Source: CAVZZG01 sp963779685 (GTDB taxonomy: Bacteria > Actinomycetota > Thermoleophilia > Gaiellales > F1-60-MAGs149). Taken from it: a DNA stretch of 64,000 bases. The stretch is taken from positions 1,736,001-1,800,000 of the forward strand of contig CAVZZG010000003.1 in NCBI GenBank assembly GCA_963779685.1. Reading direction: 5' to 3'. Positions 34,688-41,997 of the stretch are shown piece by piece. Each line of letters begins with the position of its first letter. Positions within the stretch are counted from its first letter, which is position 1. Under the pieces are notes generated by a model. The model ran no database searches. It had not been told where the DNA came from and was given only the letters and a program-made list of their open reading frames with translations. The position numbers were made by a program, and so were the translations under genes.

Positions 34688-35911
34688 TCAGTCGGCTCCG
34701 GCGGCGAGGCCGAGCGCGGGCAGCGGCTGCAGCCCCGCCGCGTGCGCGACGAGCTCCATCAGATCGCAGACCTCGATCGCGTGCCCCGCGCCCTGCTCCG
34801 ACAGCGGCCGCTCCGACCACACGCAGGCCGAGACGAGCAGATCCACGTCCAGCCGCGCGGCCTGTTCGACGCGGCGAGCGCTGATCGCGGCGGTGATGTC
34901 GGGTCGCTCGATGCCGAGGCCGGCCCCGGCGCCCGAGCAGTACCCCCACTGCGTCACGTGATCGACGTCCTCGAAGGTCAGGCCGGGGATCGCGCGCATG
35001 ATCTCGCGAGGCTCGCGGTGGATGCCCTTGCGCTTGTTCAGGCGGCAGGGGTCGTGGTACGTGGCACGGCGCTCGACCGGCACCGTGAGCTCGATGCGGC
35101 CCTCCCGGATCAGCTCGGCGACGAGCTCGATCACGAGCACGATCTCGAAGTCATAGTCCTCGCCGAAGTAGCGCGGGTAGTCCTCGGTGAACGTGATGTA
35201 GTCGTGCGGGTCCAGCACGAGGATGCGCCTGGCGCCGACGGCGCGCCAGTCGGCCACGTTGTGCTCCGCGAAGCGGCGCGCCTGCTCGGCATAGCCCATC
35301 TCCGCGGCCGGCCCGCCGCAGCACCACTGCTCGCGCATCAGCCCGAACTCGACGCCCGCTCGCTGCAGGAGCTTCGCCACCGCCTTCGGCTGCGACGTGC
35401 GATAGAAGGCAGCCTCGCAGTCGCAGAACAGGATCGTCTCACCGCCCACCGCGAGGTCGAGCTCCGCGGCCCAGTCGGCGACCCGATCCTGCGAGACGCC
35501 CTCGAGCACCGGCTCGTTCTTCAGCTCGTCCGTTGCCAGGTTCCACCGCTGCCAGCCCGGCTGGTGAATGCCCTTCTCGACGGCCAGCGAGCGCATCGCC
35601 TTGACGAGATCGACGGTGCGTGTCCGGAACCGGTAGAAGTCGCCGGCGAAGATCGTGTTCGGGCAGCGCAGCTCGCACGCGCCGCACTGCGTGCAGTTGA
35701 CGTAGTCGGCGGCCACGTCCTCGATGGTCAGCAGCCCCTTGTCCATCGCCACGACGTTCGCGTGGAACGCGGTCGGGCTGTGGGTCTCGTCGTGGGTCAC
35801 CTGGAGGACCGGGCAGACCTCGCGGCAGAACTTGTGACCGGAGCTGAAGCAGTTGTAGGCCGCGTTCCGCCACTCGTCGAGGAGCTCACCGGCCAGGTGA
35901 TCGTCGTCCAT
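34688..35911 (-). CDS. Iron-sulfur oxidoreductase, GlcF/HdrB-like with CCG domains
   Basis: A 407-residue electron-transfer protein. The N-terminus has two cluster motifs. The second, CTQCGACELRCP, is canonical for 4Fe-4S. The first, CFSSGHKFCREVCP, has an unusual spacing and seems to lack one of the usual Cys. The C-terminal half has two CCG-type motifs, EQWCCGGPA and YCSGAGAG, as in GlcF, GlpC, LutA and HdrB. It should relay electrons from the FAD subunit encoded next to quinone or another carrier. The start is ATG 35911, with GAGGGG seven bases upstream; GTG 35917 is too close to that site. It is the first gene of the operon. Confidence 0.85.
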   Translation of the reverse strand: MDDDHLAGELLDEWRNAAYNCFSSGHKFCREVCPVLQVTHDETHSPTAFHANVVAMDKGLLTIEDVAADYVNCTQCGACELRCPNTIFAGDFYRFRTRTVDLVKAMRSLAVEKGIHQPGWQRWNLATDELKNEPVLEGVSQDRVADWAAELDLAVGGETILFCDCEAAFYRTSQPKAVAKLLQRAGVEFGLMREQWCCGGPAAEMGYAEQARRFAEHNVADWRAVGARRILVLDPHDYITFTEDYPRYFGEDYDFEIVLVIELVAELIREGRIELTVPVERRATYHDPCRLNKRKGIHREPREIMRAIPGLTFEDVDHVTQWGYCSGAGAGLGIERPDITAAISARRVEQAARLDVDLLVSACVWSERPLSEQGAGHAIEVCDLMELVAHAAGLQPLPALGLAAGAD

Positions 35912-36001
35912 CGTCACGCGCCCCTCGGATCGTCTCGTTGGCGGAACGCGGCGAGCATAGCGTGGGCCGCATGGCCGTGCCAGTGAACGAGGAGTGGGCG
36001 G

Positions 36002-36166
36002 TCAGTCGCCGGACTCGGGCGGATCGACCACGGTTTCGGGCCGCTCAGCCGGGGCAGCCGCACGATGCTTGCGGCGGCTGTTGCGCACGGCGACGACCAC
36101 GAGGGCGATGGCGCCGACGTAGAAGACCGGGCTGAGAAGCTCGCCCAGCCGGGCCGCATCCGTCAT
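36002..36166 (-). CDS. Small single-helix membrane protein (54 aa)
   Basis: A 54-residue frame, MTDAARLGELLSPVFYVGAI and onward, with one transmembrane helix (about residues 11-28), a basic NSRRKHR stop-transfer segment and an acidic Pro-rich tail ending PESGD. GGAGG lies two to three bases before ATG 36166, slightly close but plausible. The hydrophobic/basic/acidic layout and good third-position GC support a real gene. It begins 12 bases after the stop of the zinc-ribbon gene on the same strand. I can give no function. Confidence 0.55.
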   Translation of the reverse strand: MTDAARLGELLSPVFYVGAIALVVVAVRNSRRKHRAAAPAERPETVVDPPESGD

Positions 36167-36178
36167 GGCCTCCACGGC

Positions 36179-36328
36179 CTACCCCGCGAAGTCGGCGTGC
36201 GAGCCGACGCCCCTGCGCGAGCCGCAGTGCGGGCACACGGCAGCGGTTACGGGATGATCGTCCGTGTAGCCGATGACGACGAGGGCGGGGCGGTGCCGGC
36301 CGAGCAGGTGGCAGATGATCTTGCGCAT
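36179..36328 (-). CDS. Small zinc-ribbon-like protein (49 aa)
   Basis: A 49-residue frame beginning MRKIICHLLGRHRPALVVIG. It contains CPHCGSRRG near residues 32-40, a zinc-knuckle pair, plus an earlier Cys-His (C6, H7) that could complete a metal site. It ends GSHADFAG. No strong Shine-Dalgarno is seen before ATG 36328. It could be a minimal zinc ribbon acting in binding or regulation. Evidence is compositional and motif-based only. Confidence 0.45.
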   Translation of the reverse strand: MRKIICHLLGRHRPALVVIGYTDDHPVTAAVCPHCGSRRGVGSHADFAG

Positions 36329-36397
36329 CGATCCAGGACTGGGGAGGTTCGCCGGATGACCGGCGTCCTCCTTGTTATCGGCAGCACGAACCCGGCC

Positions 36398-37054
36398 CTA
36401 CAGGGCGTGGCTGGCGGGCAGATCGGAGCAGATGCCGTCGACCCCGGCCGCGCGGACGCGGGCGAGGTCGGCCTGCTCGTCGACCGTCCAGCACCACACC
36501 CGCATGGACGCCGCGTGCATGGCCTCGACCAGCTTCGGGCTGACGAGCCCGTGATGGACGGTCGCGAGGTCGGCTCCGTACCGTCGGCAGAGGCGCACGG
36601 CCGAGCGCGCCGCATACCAGCGGAGCGCCGGGATCGCCAGCCCGCGGAGCGGGCGCGGTACGTCGGAACCGCGGCGCGGAAGCGTGAGGCCGATGCGCAT
36701 GGCCGGCTCGTCGCGGCGAATCGCCGCCAGCGCGGCCCAGTCCGTGCCGGTGCAGGTCGTGCGCTCGAGCATGCCGGTGTCGCGGACGATCGCCAGCACC
36801 GCCGGGCCTGTGGTGGCGAGCTTGAGATCGAGGTTCGCGAGCCGGCCGGCCTCCCGGATCGCGATCAGTGCATCTGCGAGCAGCGGCGCCCCCGGGTGCT
36901 CGGCGTCGTCGTGATCGAGCACCAGCGCACCGTCGTGGCGACGCCGCACGTCGATCTCGACCATGTCGCACCCGGCCGCGAGCGCTCCCTCGATCGCCTC
37001 GAGCGAGTTTTCACGGACGCCCGCGCGGGCGTACCCGCGATGGGCTATGCGCAG
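36398..37054 (-). CDS. Glycerophosphodiester phosphodiesterase family protein with uncertain start
   Basis: Up to 218 residues of a GDPD-family TIM barrel, which hydrolyses glycerophosphodiesters to glycerol-3-phosphate. The family signatures RIAHRGY, RENSLEAIEGAL, MVEIDVRR and VLDHD are all present, followed by LDLKLATTG and DGICSDLPA near the C-terminus. The HRG and ENS motifs, needed for catalysis, lie upstream of the first ATG (36964). The frame extends upstream to CTG 37054, which would give M-RIAHRGY, a normal family N-terminus. Either CTG is the start or the original start codon has mutated and the gene is non-functional. The tRNA-Ser 3' end lies about 15 bases upstream. Confidence 0.65.
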   Translation of the reverse strand: MRIAHRGYARAGVRENSLEAIEGALAAGCDMVEIDVRRRHDGALVLDHDDAEHPGAPLLADALIAIREAGRLANLDLKLATTGPAVLAIVRDTGMLERTTCTGTDWAALAAIRRDEPAMRIGLTLPRRGSDVPRPLRGLAIPALRWYAARSAVRLCRRYGADLATVHHGLVSPKLVEAMHAASMRVWCWTVDEQADLARVRAAGVDGICSDLPASHAL

Positions 37055-37069
37055 CGTCTCAGCCAGAAA

Positions 37070-37159
37070 CGGAGAAGGCGGGATTCGAACCCGCGATGGA
37101 GGTCAACCCCCCATACCCACTTAGCAGGCGGGCGCCTTCAGCCACTCGGCCACTTCTCC
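37070..37159 (-). tRNA. tRNA-Ser (anticodon GCU)
   Basis: The minus strand reads a 90-nt class II tRNA. The acceptor stem GGAGAAG pairs with CTTCTCC, with discriminator G. The D arm contains GGCCGAGTGGCTGAAGGCG, the anticodon loop is CTGCTAA (anticodon GCT, serine AGC/AGU codons), a long variable arm is present, and the T arm has GGTTCGAATCC. CCA is not encoded. It is followed on the same strand by the GDPD gene. Confidence 0.97.
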
Positions 37160-37242
37160 CGGCGCCGTTCGAGTCTACCATCGCGGTGGTGGAGATCCGG
37201 ACACCGCTCAAGCCCGCCGCCGCACGTGCCGATGGGTGGCCG

Positions 37243-37674
37243 ATGCGCCGCCTCGGCCCCCTCGCCCTCATCCTGCTCGTCGTCACGGCCTGCGGCTCGT
37301 CCGCGACCAACGACTACCGCGGCCAGGTCGCGAGCGTGCAGAAGAAGTACGAGCAGCAGCTCACCGATCTGACGACCAAGGCGACGACCGACCTCGCCGG
37401 CGACCAGGCCGCCGCCCAGAAGGATCTCGCCGACCTTGCAGCCGCCGTGAACGCGTTCGCCGACGAGGTGGCCGCCATCCAGCCGCCGTCCGACAAGCAG
37501 GCACTCGCCGACCAACTGGTGCAGGCCTACCGCACGCTCGCCAAGGCCGCCACCGACCTGAAGACCGCGGTCGCCCACCAGGACCAGGCGGCGCTCAAGA
37601 CCGCCCTCGGCGAGTTCACGGCCGCGACCTCCGCCGAGTCGACGGCCGTCGACGCGTTCAACGCCTCCGGCTAG
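37243..37674 (+). CDS. Small lipoprotein, helical
   Basis: A 143-residue predicted lipoprotein. The signal MRRLGPLALILLVVTAC ends in a lipobox (VTAC) at Cys17, so the mature protein should be lipid-anchored on the outer face of the membrane. The remainder is strongly helical and Ala/Lys/Asp-rich (QVASVQKKYEQQLTDL, KDLADLAAAVNAFADEV), suggesting a coiled coil or helical bundle. The family is not recognised. ATG 37243 is chosen because the hydrophobic signal begins there. It lies between two divergent serine tRNA genes. Confidence 0.8.
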   Translation: MRRLGPLALILLVVTACGSSATNDYRGQVASVQKKYEQQLTDLTTKATTDLAGDQAAAQKDLADLAAAVNAFADEVAAIQPPSDKQALADQLVQAYRTLAKAATDLKTAVAHQDQAALKTALGEFTAATSAESTAVDAFNASG

Positions 37675-37791
37675 GCGCACCTGTCCACCGGACGCCGCCC
37701 GGCGTCCCGGCGAAGGCGCCCGGCCGGCACCGTTGCGGCCATGGGCCCACCGTACCCGGCCGCTGCGGCCACCGGTATCCTTAGCTCGCCA

Positions 37792-37880
37792 GGAGAGGTG
37801 GCCGAGCGGTTGAAGGCGGCGGTCTCGAAAACCGTTATGGGGCGCAAGTTCCATCGGGGGTTCGAATCCCCCCCTCTCCG
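37792..37880 (+). tRNA. tRNA-Ser (anticodon CGA)
   Basis: An 89-nt class II tRNA. The acceptor stem GGAGAGG pairs with CCTCTCC, with discriminator G at 37880. The D arm is GGCCGAGCGGTTGAAGGCG, the anticodon loop is CTCGAAA (anticodon CGA, serine UCG codons), a long variable arm is present, and the T arm is GGTTCGAATCC. CCA is not encoded. A strong hairpin starts two bases downstream. Confidence 0.97.
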
Positions 37881-37881
37881 T

Positions 37882-37907
37882 GCGCCCGCTGCGTTCGCAG
37901 CGGGCGC
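37882..37907 (+). terminator. Hairpin following tRNA-Ser(CGA)
   Basis: GCGCCCGCTG (37882-37891) pairs perfectly with CAGCGGGCGC (37898-37907) around a CGTTCG loop. The position directly after the tRNA suggests a transcription terminator, although no T tract follows. Confidence 0.65.
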
Positions 37908-38008
37908 TAGCTGGGTTGCCGGGAATCGAGCCTCCGCCACCCTTGGGGTTCGAAGATCGTTCGACAAGGCCGCTCTATCAGTTCACGCCAAAGGGATAGC
38001 TCGGTTGG

Positions 38009-38341
38009 CTGGACTCCGAATCCCCCGATCTGCCGCTCGCAGTTCTCGTCGTTGGAGTTGCGGTCATCATCCTGTACTGCTCGGGATTTCTTGTAGCACT
38101 TCTCCAGGGGCAGTATCTCTTGGCCGCGCTCGCCGTCATGTGCTACGTATCGGGACTCCGCCTTCGACGACGCGCGTTCCACCGATCAGTGTCGTTCGGG
38201 TACGCCGCGATTGCGTTTCTCCTGGGCGCTTATCTCGTCGGGATCCTCGTCGGCGTCATTCCGCAGGTTGCTGTTGGGATCCTTGCATGGCACTTGAAGC
38301 GCCACGGCCATTTCGAGCGGTTCGGCTCCGAGCGCCCGTGA
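38009..38341 (+). CDS. Small polytopic membrane protein with non-canonical or lost start
   Basis: An open frame of about 110 residues with three to four hydrophobic helices (PLAVLVVGVAVIILYCSGFL, QYLLAALAVMCYVSG, FGYAAIAFLLGAYLVGILVG and AVGILAWHL) and a basic Arg-rich loop (LRLRRRAFHRS). It opens after an in-frame TAG. The first usable codon before helix 1 is CTG 38009, about 12 bases after AAAGGGA; TTG 38120 would delete the first helix. Codon use and GC are lower than in flanking genes, hinting at acquired DNA. It is either a CTG-initiated gene or the remnant of one whose 5' end was lost. The family is not recognised. Confidence 0.5.
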   Translation: MDSESPDLPLAVLVVGVAVIILYCSGFLVALLQGQYLLAALAVMCYVSGLRLRRRAFHRSVSFGYAAIAFLLGAYLVGILVGVIPQVAVGILAWHLKRHGHFERFGSERP

Positions 38342-38448
38342 TCGCTGCCGACGACACCACGCGGCACTGCCTTAGGCGGCTGTAAGAACCGCAGATCACA
38401 ACAACCTGTCGGACGCCGGGAACTGACCTGAGTCGAGTTCTTCAGCGG

Positions 38449-39129
38449 TCATGCGAATAGGCGTAGGAGGCCATCCACGACCAGTGCCGCGCCGATCCCC
38501 AGGGAGAGCCAGACGCGCAACTGCGCCGAGTGGGTCGTCATCCAGGATTGGCCGCGCGCGAGGATCGCGGCGGCGCGCTCGCCCGCAATGATCACGATGG
38601 CCACGGGCACCGACACGAGCACCGTGGCAACCGCGATGTAGAGGAGCACGAGCGTGAGGTTCTCGACACCACCCAGGCTCGCCTCGGTGACCGACGCCAT
38701 GGCGAGGAAGGTGAGCAGGAGGCGCTTCGGGCCTCCAAAGCCGAGGAGCCCGGCCATCGATACCGCCGCAGCCGGCCCGACATGGCCGAGGCCGGCCAGG
38801 ATCGCGCTCGCACGCCCTCCCTCCCTGGGCTGCGGTCGCGGCGGCGCATGGCGTGCCTGCATTCCGAAGACCACCAGCGCCACGCCGAGGACGAGCGTCA
38901 GCACACCTTCAATCGTCGCGTGCGAACTGAGCCGATCGACGGCCGCCTGGCCAAGAGCCAGACCGAGGCCGCATGCCAGCGTCGTTCCGACCAGGAATCC
39001 GATCAGGAACGCGATGCCGTTCGTGCGCGGGCGATCGCTGCGGATGACGACGAAGGTCGCCGTCAGCACGAGCGGACTCGCCGCCGCCGCGATGGCGTAG
39101 ACCAGGACGTGGACTCCCGCCGAGATCAC
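38449..39129 (-). CDS. GAP/LysE-like membrane transporter protein
   Basis: A 226-residue protein with six predicted transmembrane helices, beginning MISAGVHVLVYAIAAAASPL. The conserved early Pro in helix 1 (ASPLVLTATFVV) and the internal GLGLALGQAA and GFGGPKRLLLTFLAM segments fit the GAP/Sap family within the LysE superfamily, which exports small amphiphiles, lipids or amino acids. The substrate is unknown. It lies 12 bases downstream of the DMT-family gene on the same strand, so the two are probably co-transcribed. Confidence 0.75.
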   Translation of the reverse strand: MISAGVHVLVYAIAAAASPLVLTATFVVIRSDRPRTNGIAFLIGFLVGTTLACGLGLALGQAAVDRLSSHATIEGVLTLVLGVALVVFGMQARHAPPRPQPREGGRASAILAGLGHVGPAAAVSMAGLLGFGGPKRLLLTFLAMASVTEASLGGVENLTLVLLYIAVATVLVSVPVAIVIIAGERAAAILARGQSWMTTHSAQLRVWLSLGIGAALVVDGLLRLFA

Positions 39130-39141
39130 AGGTCGCGCCCG

Positions 39142-40029
39142 CTACGTGGCCACGGCAACGCCGTCCGCCGCTTCCGGAGCGGACGCAGGCTCTGCCTTGC
39201 CCTCGTGCGCGAACGAGATCGCGATCGCGCCGACGAACGCCAGGGAGAGCCCGATCACCGCGACGGCGATGTGCCAGGCCGGGCGACTGAGACTCTCGTC
39301 CAGCAACAGGATCCCGATGAGGATCCCGACGATGGGGTTCGCGACCGAGACCGTCGCCACCGAGGGCGCGAGGCGACCCGTTCCCAGCGACACCTGCTGC
39401 AACACGAACGCGATGACGGCGGCAGTGGCCAGCACGTAGCACTGCCAGTGCGAGAGCATCGTCCCCACGCTCTGGTGGAGGTAGTCGAGGGTGGGCTTCG
39501 CGAGCCCGCACGAGAGCCCGAAGAGGACACCCGACGCCGCGCCGTACATCGCGGCCTTCCGCGACAGGCCACCTCGCCCGCCGAGCACGACCAGCACGGC
39601 GCAGACCGCGCCGAGCAGGGCGATCGTGACCGCCCACTGCGAGTTGGACGCGTTCTCCTTCCCGCCCGCGGGGTCACCGAAGTACACGAACAGCGCGAGC
39701 CCGATCACGATCACGACCGCGCCCAGCACCTCCCGACGACCGACGTGCTGCTTCGTCAGGAAGTAGCCGAGCGGGAGCGCGAACACGATGGTCGTGACGA
39801 GCAGCGGCTGGATGACCGAGAGGCGGCCATGGTCGAGCGCCACCGCCTGGAACAGGTCGCCCCCGAGGAGGCAGAGCATCCCGAAGAGCCACACCGTCTG
39901 CCCCGCGAGCCGCACGAAGGACTTCGGATCCGACAGCGAGATCGTCGGCAGATTCAACGCCCCCTTCTGCTGGAGCGTGGCCGCCAGCGCAAAGAGGAAC
40001 GCGGCGATCAGCGCAAGCGTTGCAGCCAC
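39142..40029 (-). CDS. DMT-superfamily (EamA/NIPA-like) transporter
   Basis: A 295-residue protein with about nine to ten membrane helices. It begins with a helix containing AATLALIAAFLFALAATLQQKGA, a typical start for the NIPA-like/EamA group of the drug/metabolite transporter superfamily. Internal duplication is visible (QPLLVTTIVFALPLGYFL and ANPIVGILIGILLLDESL). Members export or import small metabolites, or divalent cations in the NIPA group. GTG 40029 is taken as start; TTG 40035 is an alternative. No strong ribosome site is visible. It lies downstream of the decayed integrase. Confidence 0.8.
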   Translation of the reverse strand: MAATLALIAAFLFALAATLQQKGALNLPTISLSDPKSFVRLAGQTVWLFGMLCLLGGDLFQAVALDHGRLSVIQPLLVTTIVFALPLGYFLTKQHVGRREVLGAVVIVIGLALFVYFGDPAGGKENASNSQWAVTIALLGAVCAVLVVLGGRGGLSRKAAMYGAASGVLFGLSCGLAKPTLDYLHQSVGTMLSHWQCYVLATAAVIAFVLQQVSLGTGRLAPSVATVSVANPIVGILIGILLLDESLSRPAWHIAVAVIGLSLAFVGAIAISFAHEGKAEPASAPEAADGVAVAT

Positions 40030-40079
40030 GGGCAAAGACTAGGGCGGCGGCCGGACATCGGACGCGCCAGGCAACGACG

Positions 40080-40368
40080 ATCTCGGACGAGGCGTTGCGA
40101 AGTGTCGACGCGTCCAGCCTCCGGTCGGTCTGCGGGTCGTGCTTGAGCCGTGAGGCGCTCCGCGAGAGCCTGCAGGTCACCGGTCGTGACGTCGCCGAGC
40201 CGCCGATCTCCGAGATCCGGGAGGATGTGGAGCCTCAGCTCCTGCTCGTACGAGCGCACCACGCTGGGCTTACCGGTCGCCCGAGCGGTTCAGGACGGAG
40301 CCGTCCCGCATCCCGGCAAGCAGCGCGTCTCCGGCATCGCGCACAGTGAGCCGGGCGGGCGCCCGCAT
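40080..40368 (-). pseudogene. Decayed tyrosine-recombinase (phage-type integrase) N-terminal remnant
   Basis: Reading the minus strand from about 40368, one frame gives LTVRDAGDALLAGMRDGS and VLNRSGDR, then a stop. One frame over, KPSVVRSYEQELRLHILPDL and GDRRLGDVTTGDLQALAERL continue the same domain. This is the SAM-like core-binding domain of tyrosine integrases, normally reading NRSGDxYKPSxxRxYEQ; about two bases (TACAAG reduced to TAAG) appear to be missing. A third frame then gives LDASTLRNA, again integrase-like. The catalytic domain is absent. It is a frameshifted, truncated relic of an integrative element, close to two serine tRNA genes that are common attachment sites. Confidence 0.75.
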
Positions 40369-41512
40369 GCGGCCAGCGGGGCTTTCCGGGCGTCAGTAGA
40401 CGCTGACAGAGGGTACCGATCGGTGAGAAGTCGTAGACGAACGGCGCCTCCGGTGCGGGTAGGCGGACACAACCGTGAGAGGCTGGTTGCGGCGGTACGT
40501 CGGCCGACTCGTGGAGAGCAATGCCACCGTTGAAATAGCTCGCGTAGGGCAGCCAGACCTGGTATGGCACCGACCAGGAGTTCTCCTCCTTGCGAAACAC
40601 CGAGTAGTCGCCCGCCGGAGTCTCGTAGCCGGCCGCGCCGCTGGACGAGTGGACGGCGAGCACGAGGCTCGAGCCGTCCACGAGCAGGGTCACGCCCTTG
40701 CTGCGGTAGACCTCGACGTGGTGGCCGGTGCCGGTCCCGGCGGGCTTGGGCGGCGAAGCCGTCTCCAGTTCGGCGAGGGTCTGCGGGCCCACCTCTCCGT
40801 CACGGTCGATGCCCTGCCAGCCCTGGAAGGCCATGACCGCCTGGGACGTCCGGTAGTCCCAAGTCCCCGTGTTGGCGTCCGCCGGAAGGTAGTGAAGGGC
40901 CACCAGTCGCTCCTGGACGGCGGCGGGGTCGGCGGGAGCGTGACCGGCCGGAACGCCGGCCGGCTCTGCCGGAAGCGTGACCGGCTGGCTGAGGTCGTCG
41001 GTGCCCAGCGGTCCGTGGAGCGCGAGCGTCGAGCCCATGAACGTTGCCCGATCCTCGCCGTTGACCTTGATCAGGACCTGGGCGATGCCGGCGATCGCGG
41101 TGAGCGTGTAGACGATCTGCGAGGCGCGTGCCGGGCGCAGCGAAACGCCGGCCGGCGTCGCTTCGGTCTGGGCGCTGGCCAGTTCGACCGTGGCGGTCCC
41201 ATCGGAGACCGCAACCGACGTGAGTGTGGTGCCCGCCGGAATCGTCGTCTCGATACCGGCGCTCTGCTCGGTGGACGTCGGGCCGGCGAGGAGGGCCTCC
41301 ATCGCGCCGGTCGGCTCGGGAGTGCCGGCGGCGAGCGGGCGCTCGACCGGTGCGAACTGCTCGCCCTTCACGAAGAACACGGTGACGGCGGCCTTCGGCG
41401 CGGCCGACGTGGGGCGGGTTTCGGAAGTTCCCGGACCGGCTGCGGTCTGGCCACCGCAGCCTGCTGCCATCACGGCCAGGATGACAGCCGTGGTGACGAC
41501 GAACCGATGCAT
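40235..41512 (-). CDS. Lipoprotein L,D-transpeptidase (GerMN + PG-binding + YkuD), C-terminus frameshifted
   Basis: An open frame of 425 residues. A lipoprotein signal (VILAVMAAGC, Cys19) comes first, followed by a GerMN domain (about 42-165), a peptidoglycan-binding domain (about 200-255, VQERLVALHYLPAD) and a YkuD catalytic domain (about 270-370) with SHGCVR and nucleophile Cys348. Such enzymes make 3-3 crosslinks or attach proteins to peptidoglycan. After FSPIGT (residue 367) the frame runs on for ~58 unrelated residues. Shifting by one base within CTCT (40408-40411) gives VSVY then TGA at 40393-40395, the normal end for this family. A one-base insertion (or a sequencing error) has therefore replaced the terminus. 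The added tail overlaps the integrase relic. Confidence 0.8.
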   Translation of the reverse strand: MHRFVVTTAVILAVMAAGCGGQTAAGPGTSETRPTSAAPKAAVTVFFVKGEQFAPVERPLAAGTPEPTGAMEALLAGPTSTEQSAGIETTIPAGTTLTSVAVSDGTATVELASAQTEATPAGVSLRPARASQIVYTLTAIAGIAQVLIKVNGEDRATFMGSTLALHGPLGTDDLSQPVTLPAEPAGVPAGHAPADPAAVQERLVALHYLPADANTGTWDYRTSQAVMAFQGWQGIDRDGEVGPQTLAELETASPPKPAGTGTGHHVEVYRSKGVTLLVDGSSLVLAVHSSSGAAGYETPAGDYSVFRKEENSWSVPYQVWLPYASYFNGGIALHESADVPPQPASHGCVRLPAPEAPFVYDFSPIGTLCQRLLTPGKPRWPHAGARPAHCARCRRRAACRDAGRLRPEPLGRPVSPAWCARTSRS

Positions 41513-41997
41513 CGACGGACAACGATATCCGCGGGCCGGTACTCGTGCCGGGACGACGTGCGACCGTCCTCAACGAGTGGCCCACGATCCGGGAAGAACA
41601 GGACGAGGCCGCCATCCAAATATGACAATTCGACAGAATTCCTTGGATTTCTGACGATGCCGTCATAATCTAGGGTCGTTCGCCCTCCGCCGAGCGCGAA
41701 CCCGCGCCGGGACCGCCCCAAACGCTCAGAGCACGAATGTGCGTGGAATCGCCACGACGTCAGCCGACGCCCCTTCCCCACAGCCGCGCCCTTCGCAGGT
41801 CGAAGGGCGTACTCGCCAATGGTCCCGACATCCGTATTGGCAGGGGTAGAACTGAACGTTCGGACGTCACCCACCCGACTGTCGTAGGTGGGCAAGTGTG
41901 CCAACCCTTATCCCGATCTCAACAATTCCGCAACAGTAGGTTATGTAATGATCCTGCTGGCTGGCGGGGCAAGAACCTTCGTCAAGGAGGGGTTCGG
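41513..41997 (+). promoter_or_regulatory. Long divergent intergenic region / structured leader of the LuxR-type regulator
   Basis: This 485-bp gene-free region separates the L,D-transpeptidase and the regulator. A candidate promoter is TTGGAT (41643-41648) with CATAAT (41664-41669), though the 15-base spacing is short. If used, the regulator mRNA would have a ~320-base leader. That leader contains hairpins, e.g. CGCCCTTCG/CGAAGGGCG (41787-41795 with 41801-41809) and CCCACC/GGTGGG (near 41869-41892). It ends in a strong AAGGAGGGG at 41983-41991, directly before ATG 41998. No known riboswitch consensus is recognised. Confidence 0.45.

Noticed and set aside
37911..37990. A second partial tRNA or attachment-site copy after tRNA-Ser(CGA)
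   Set aside because: GGTTCGAA occurs, but the flanking bases do not match the tRNA 3' end and no acceptor stem can be drawn.
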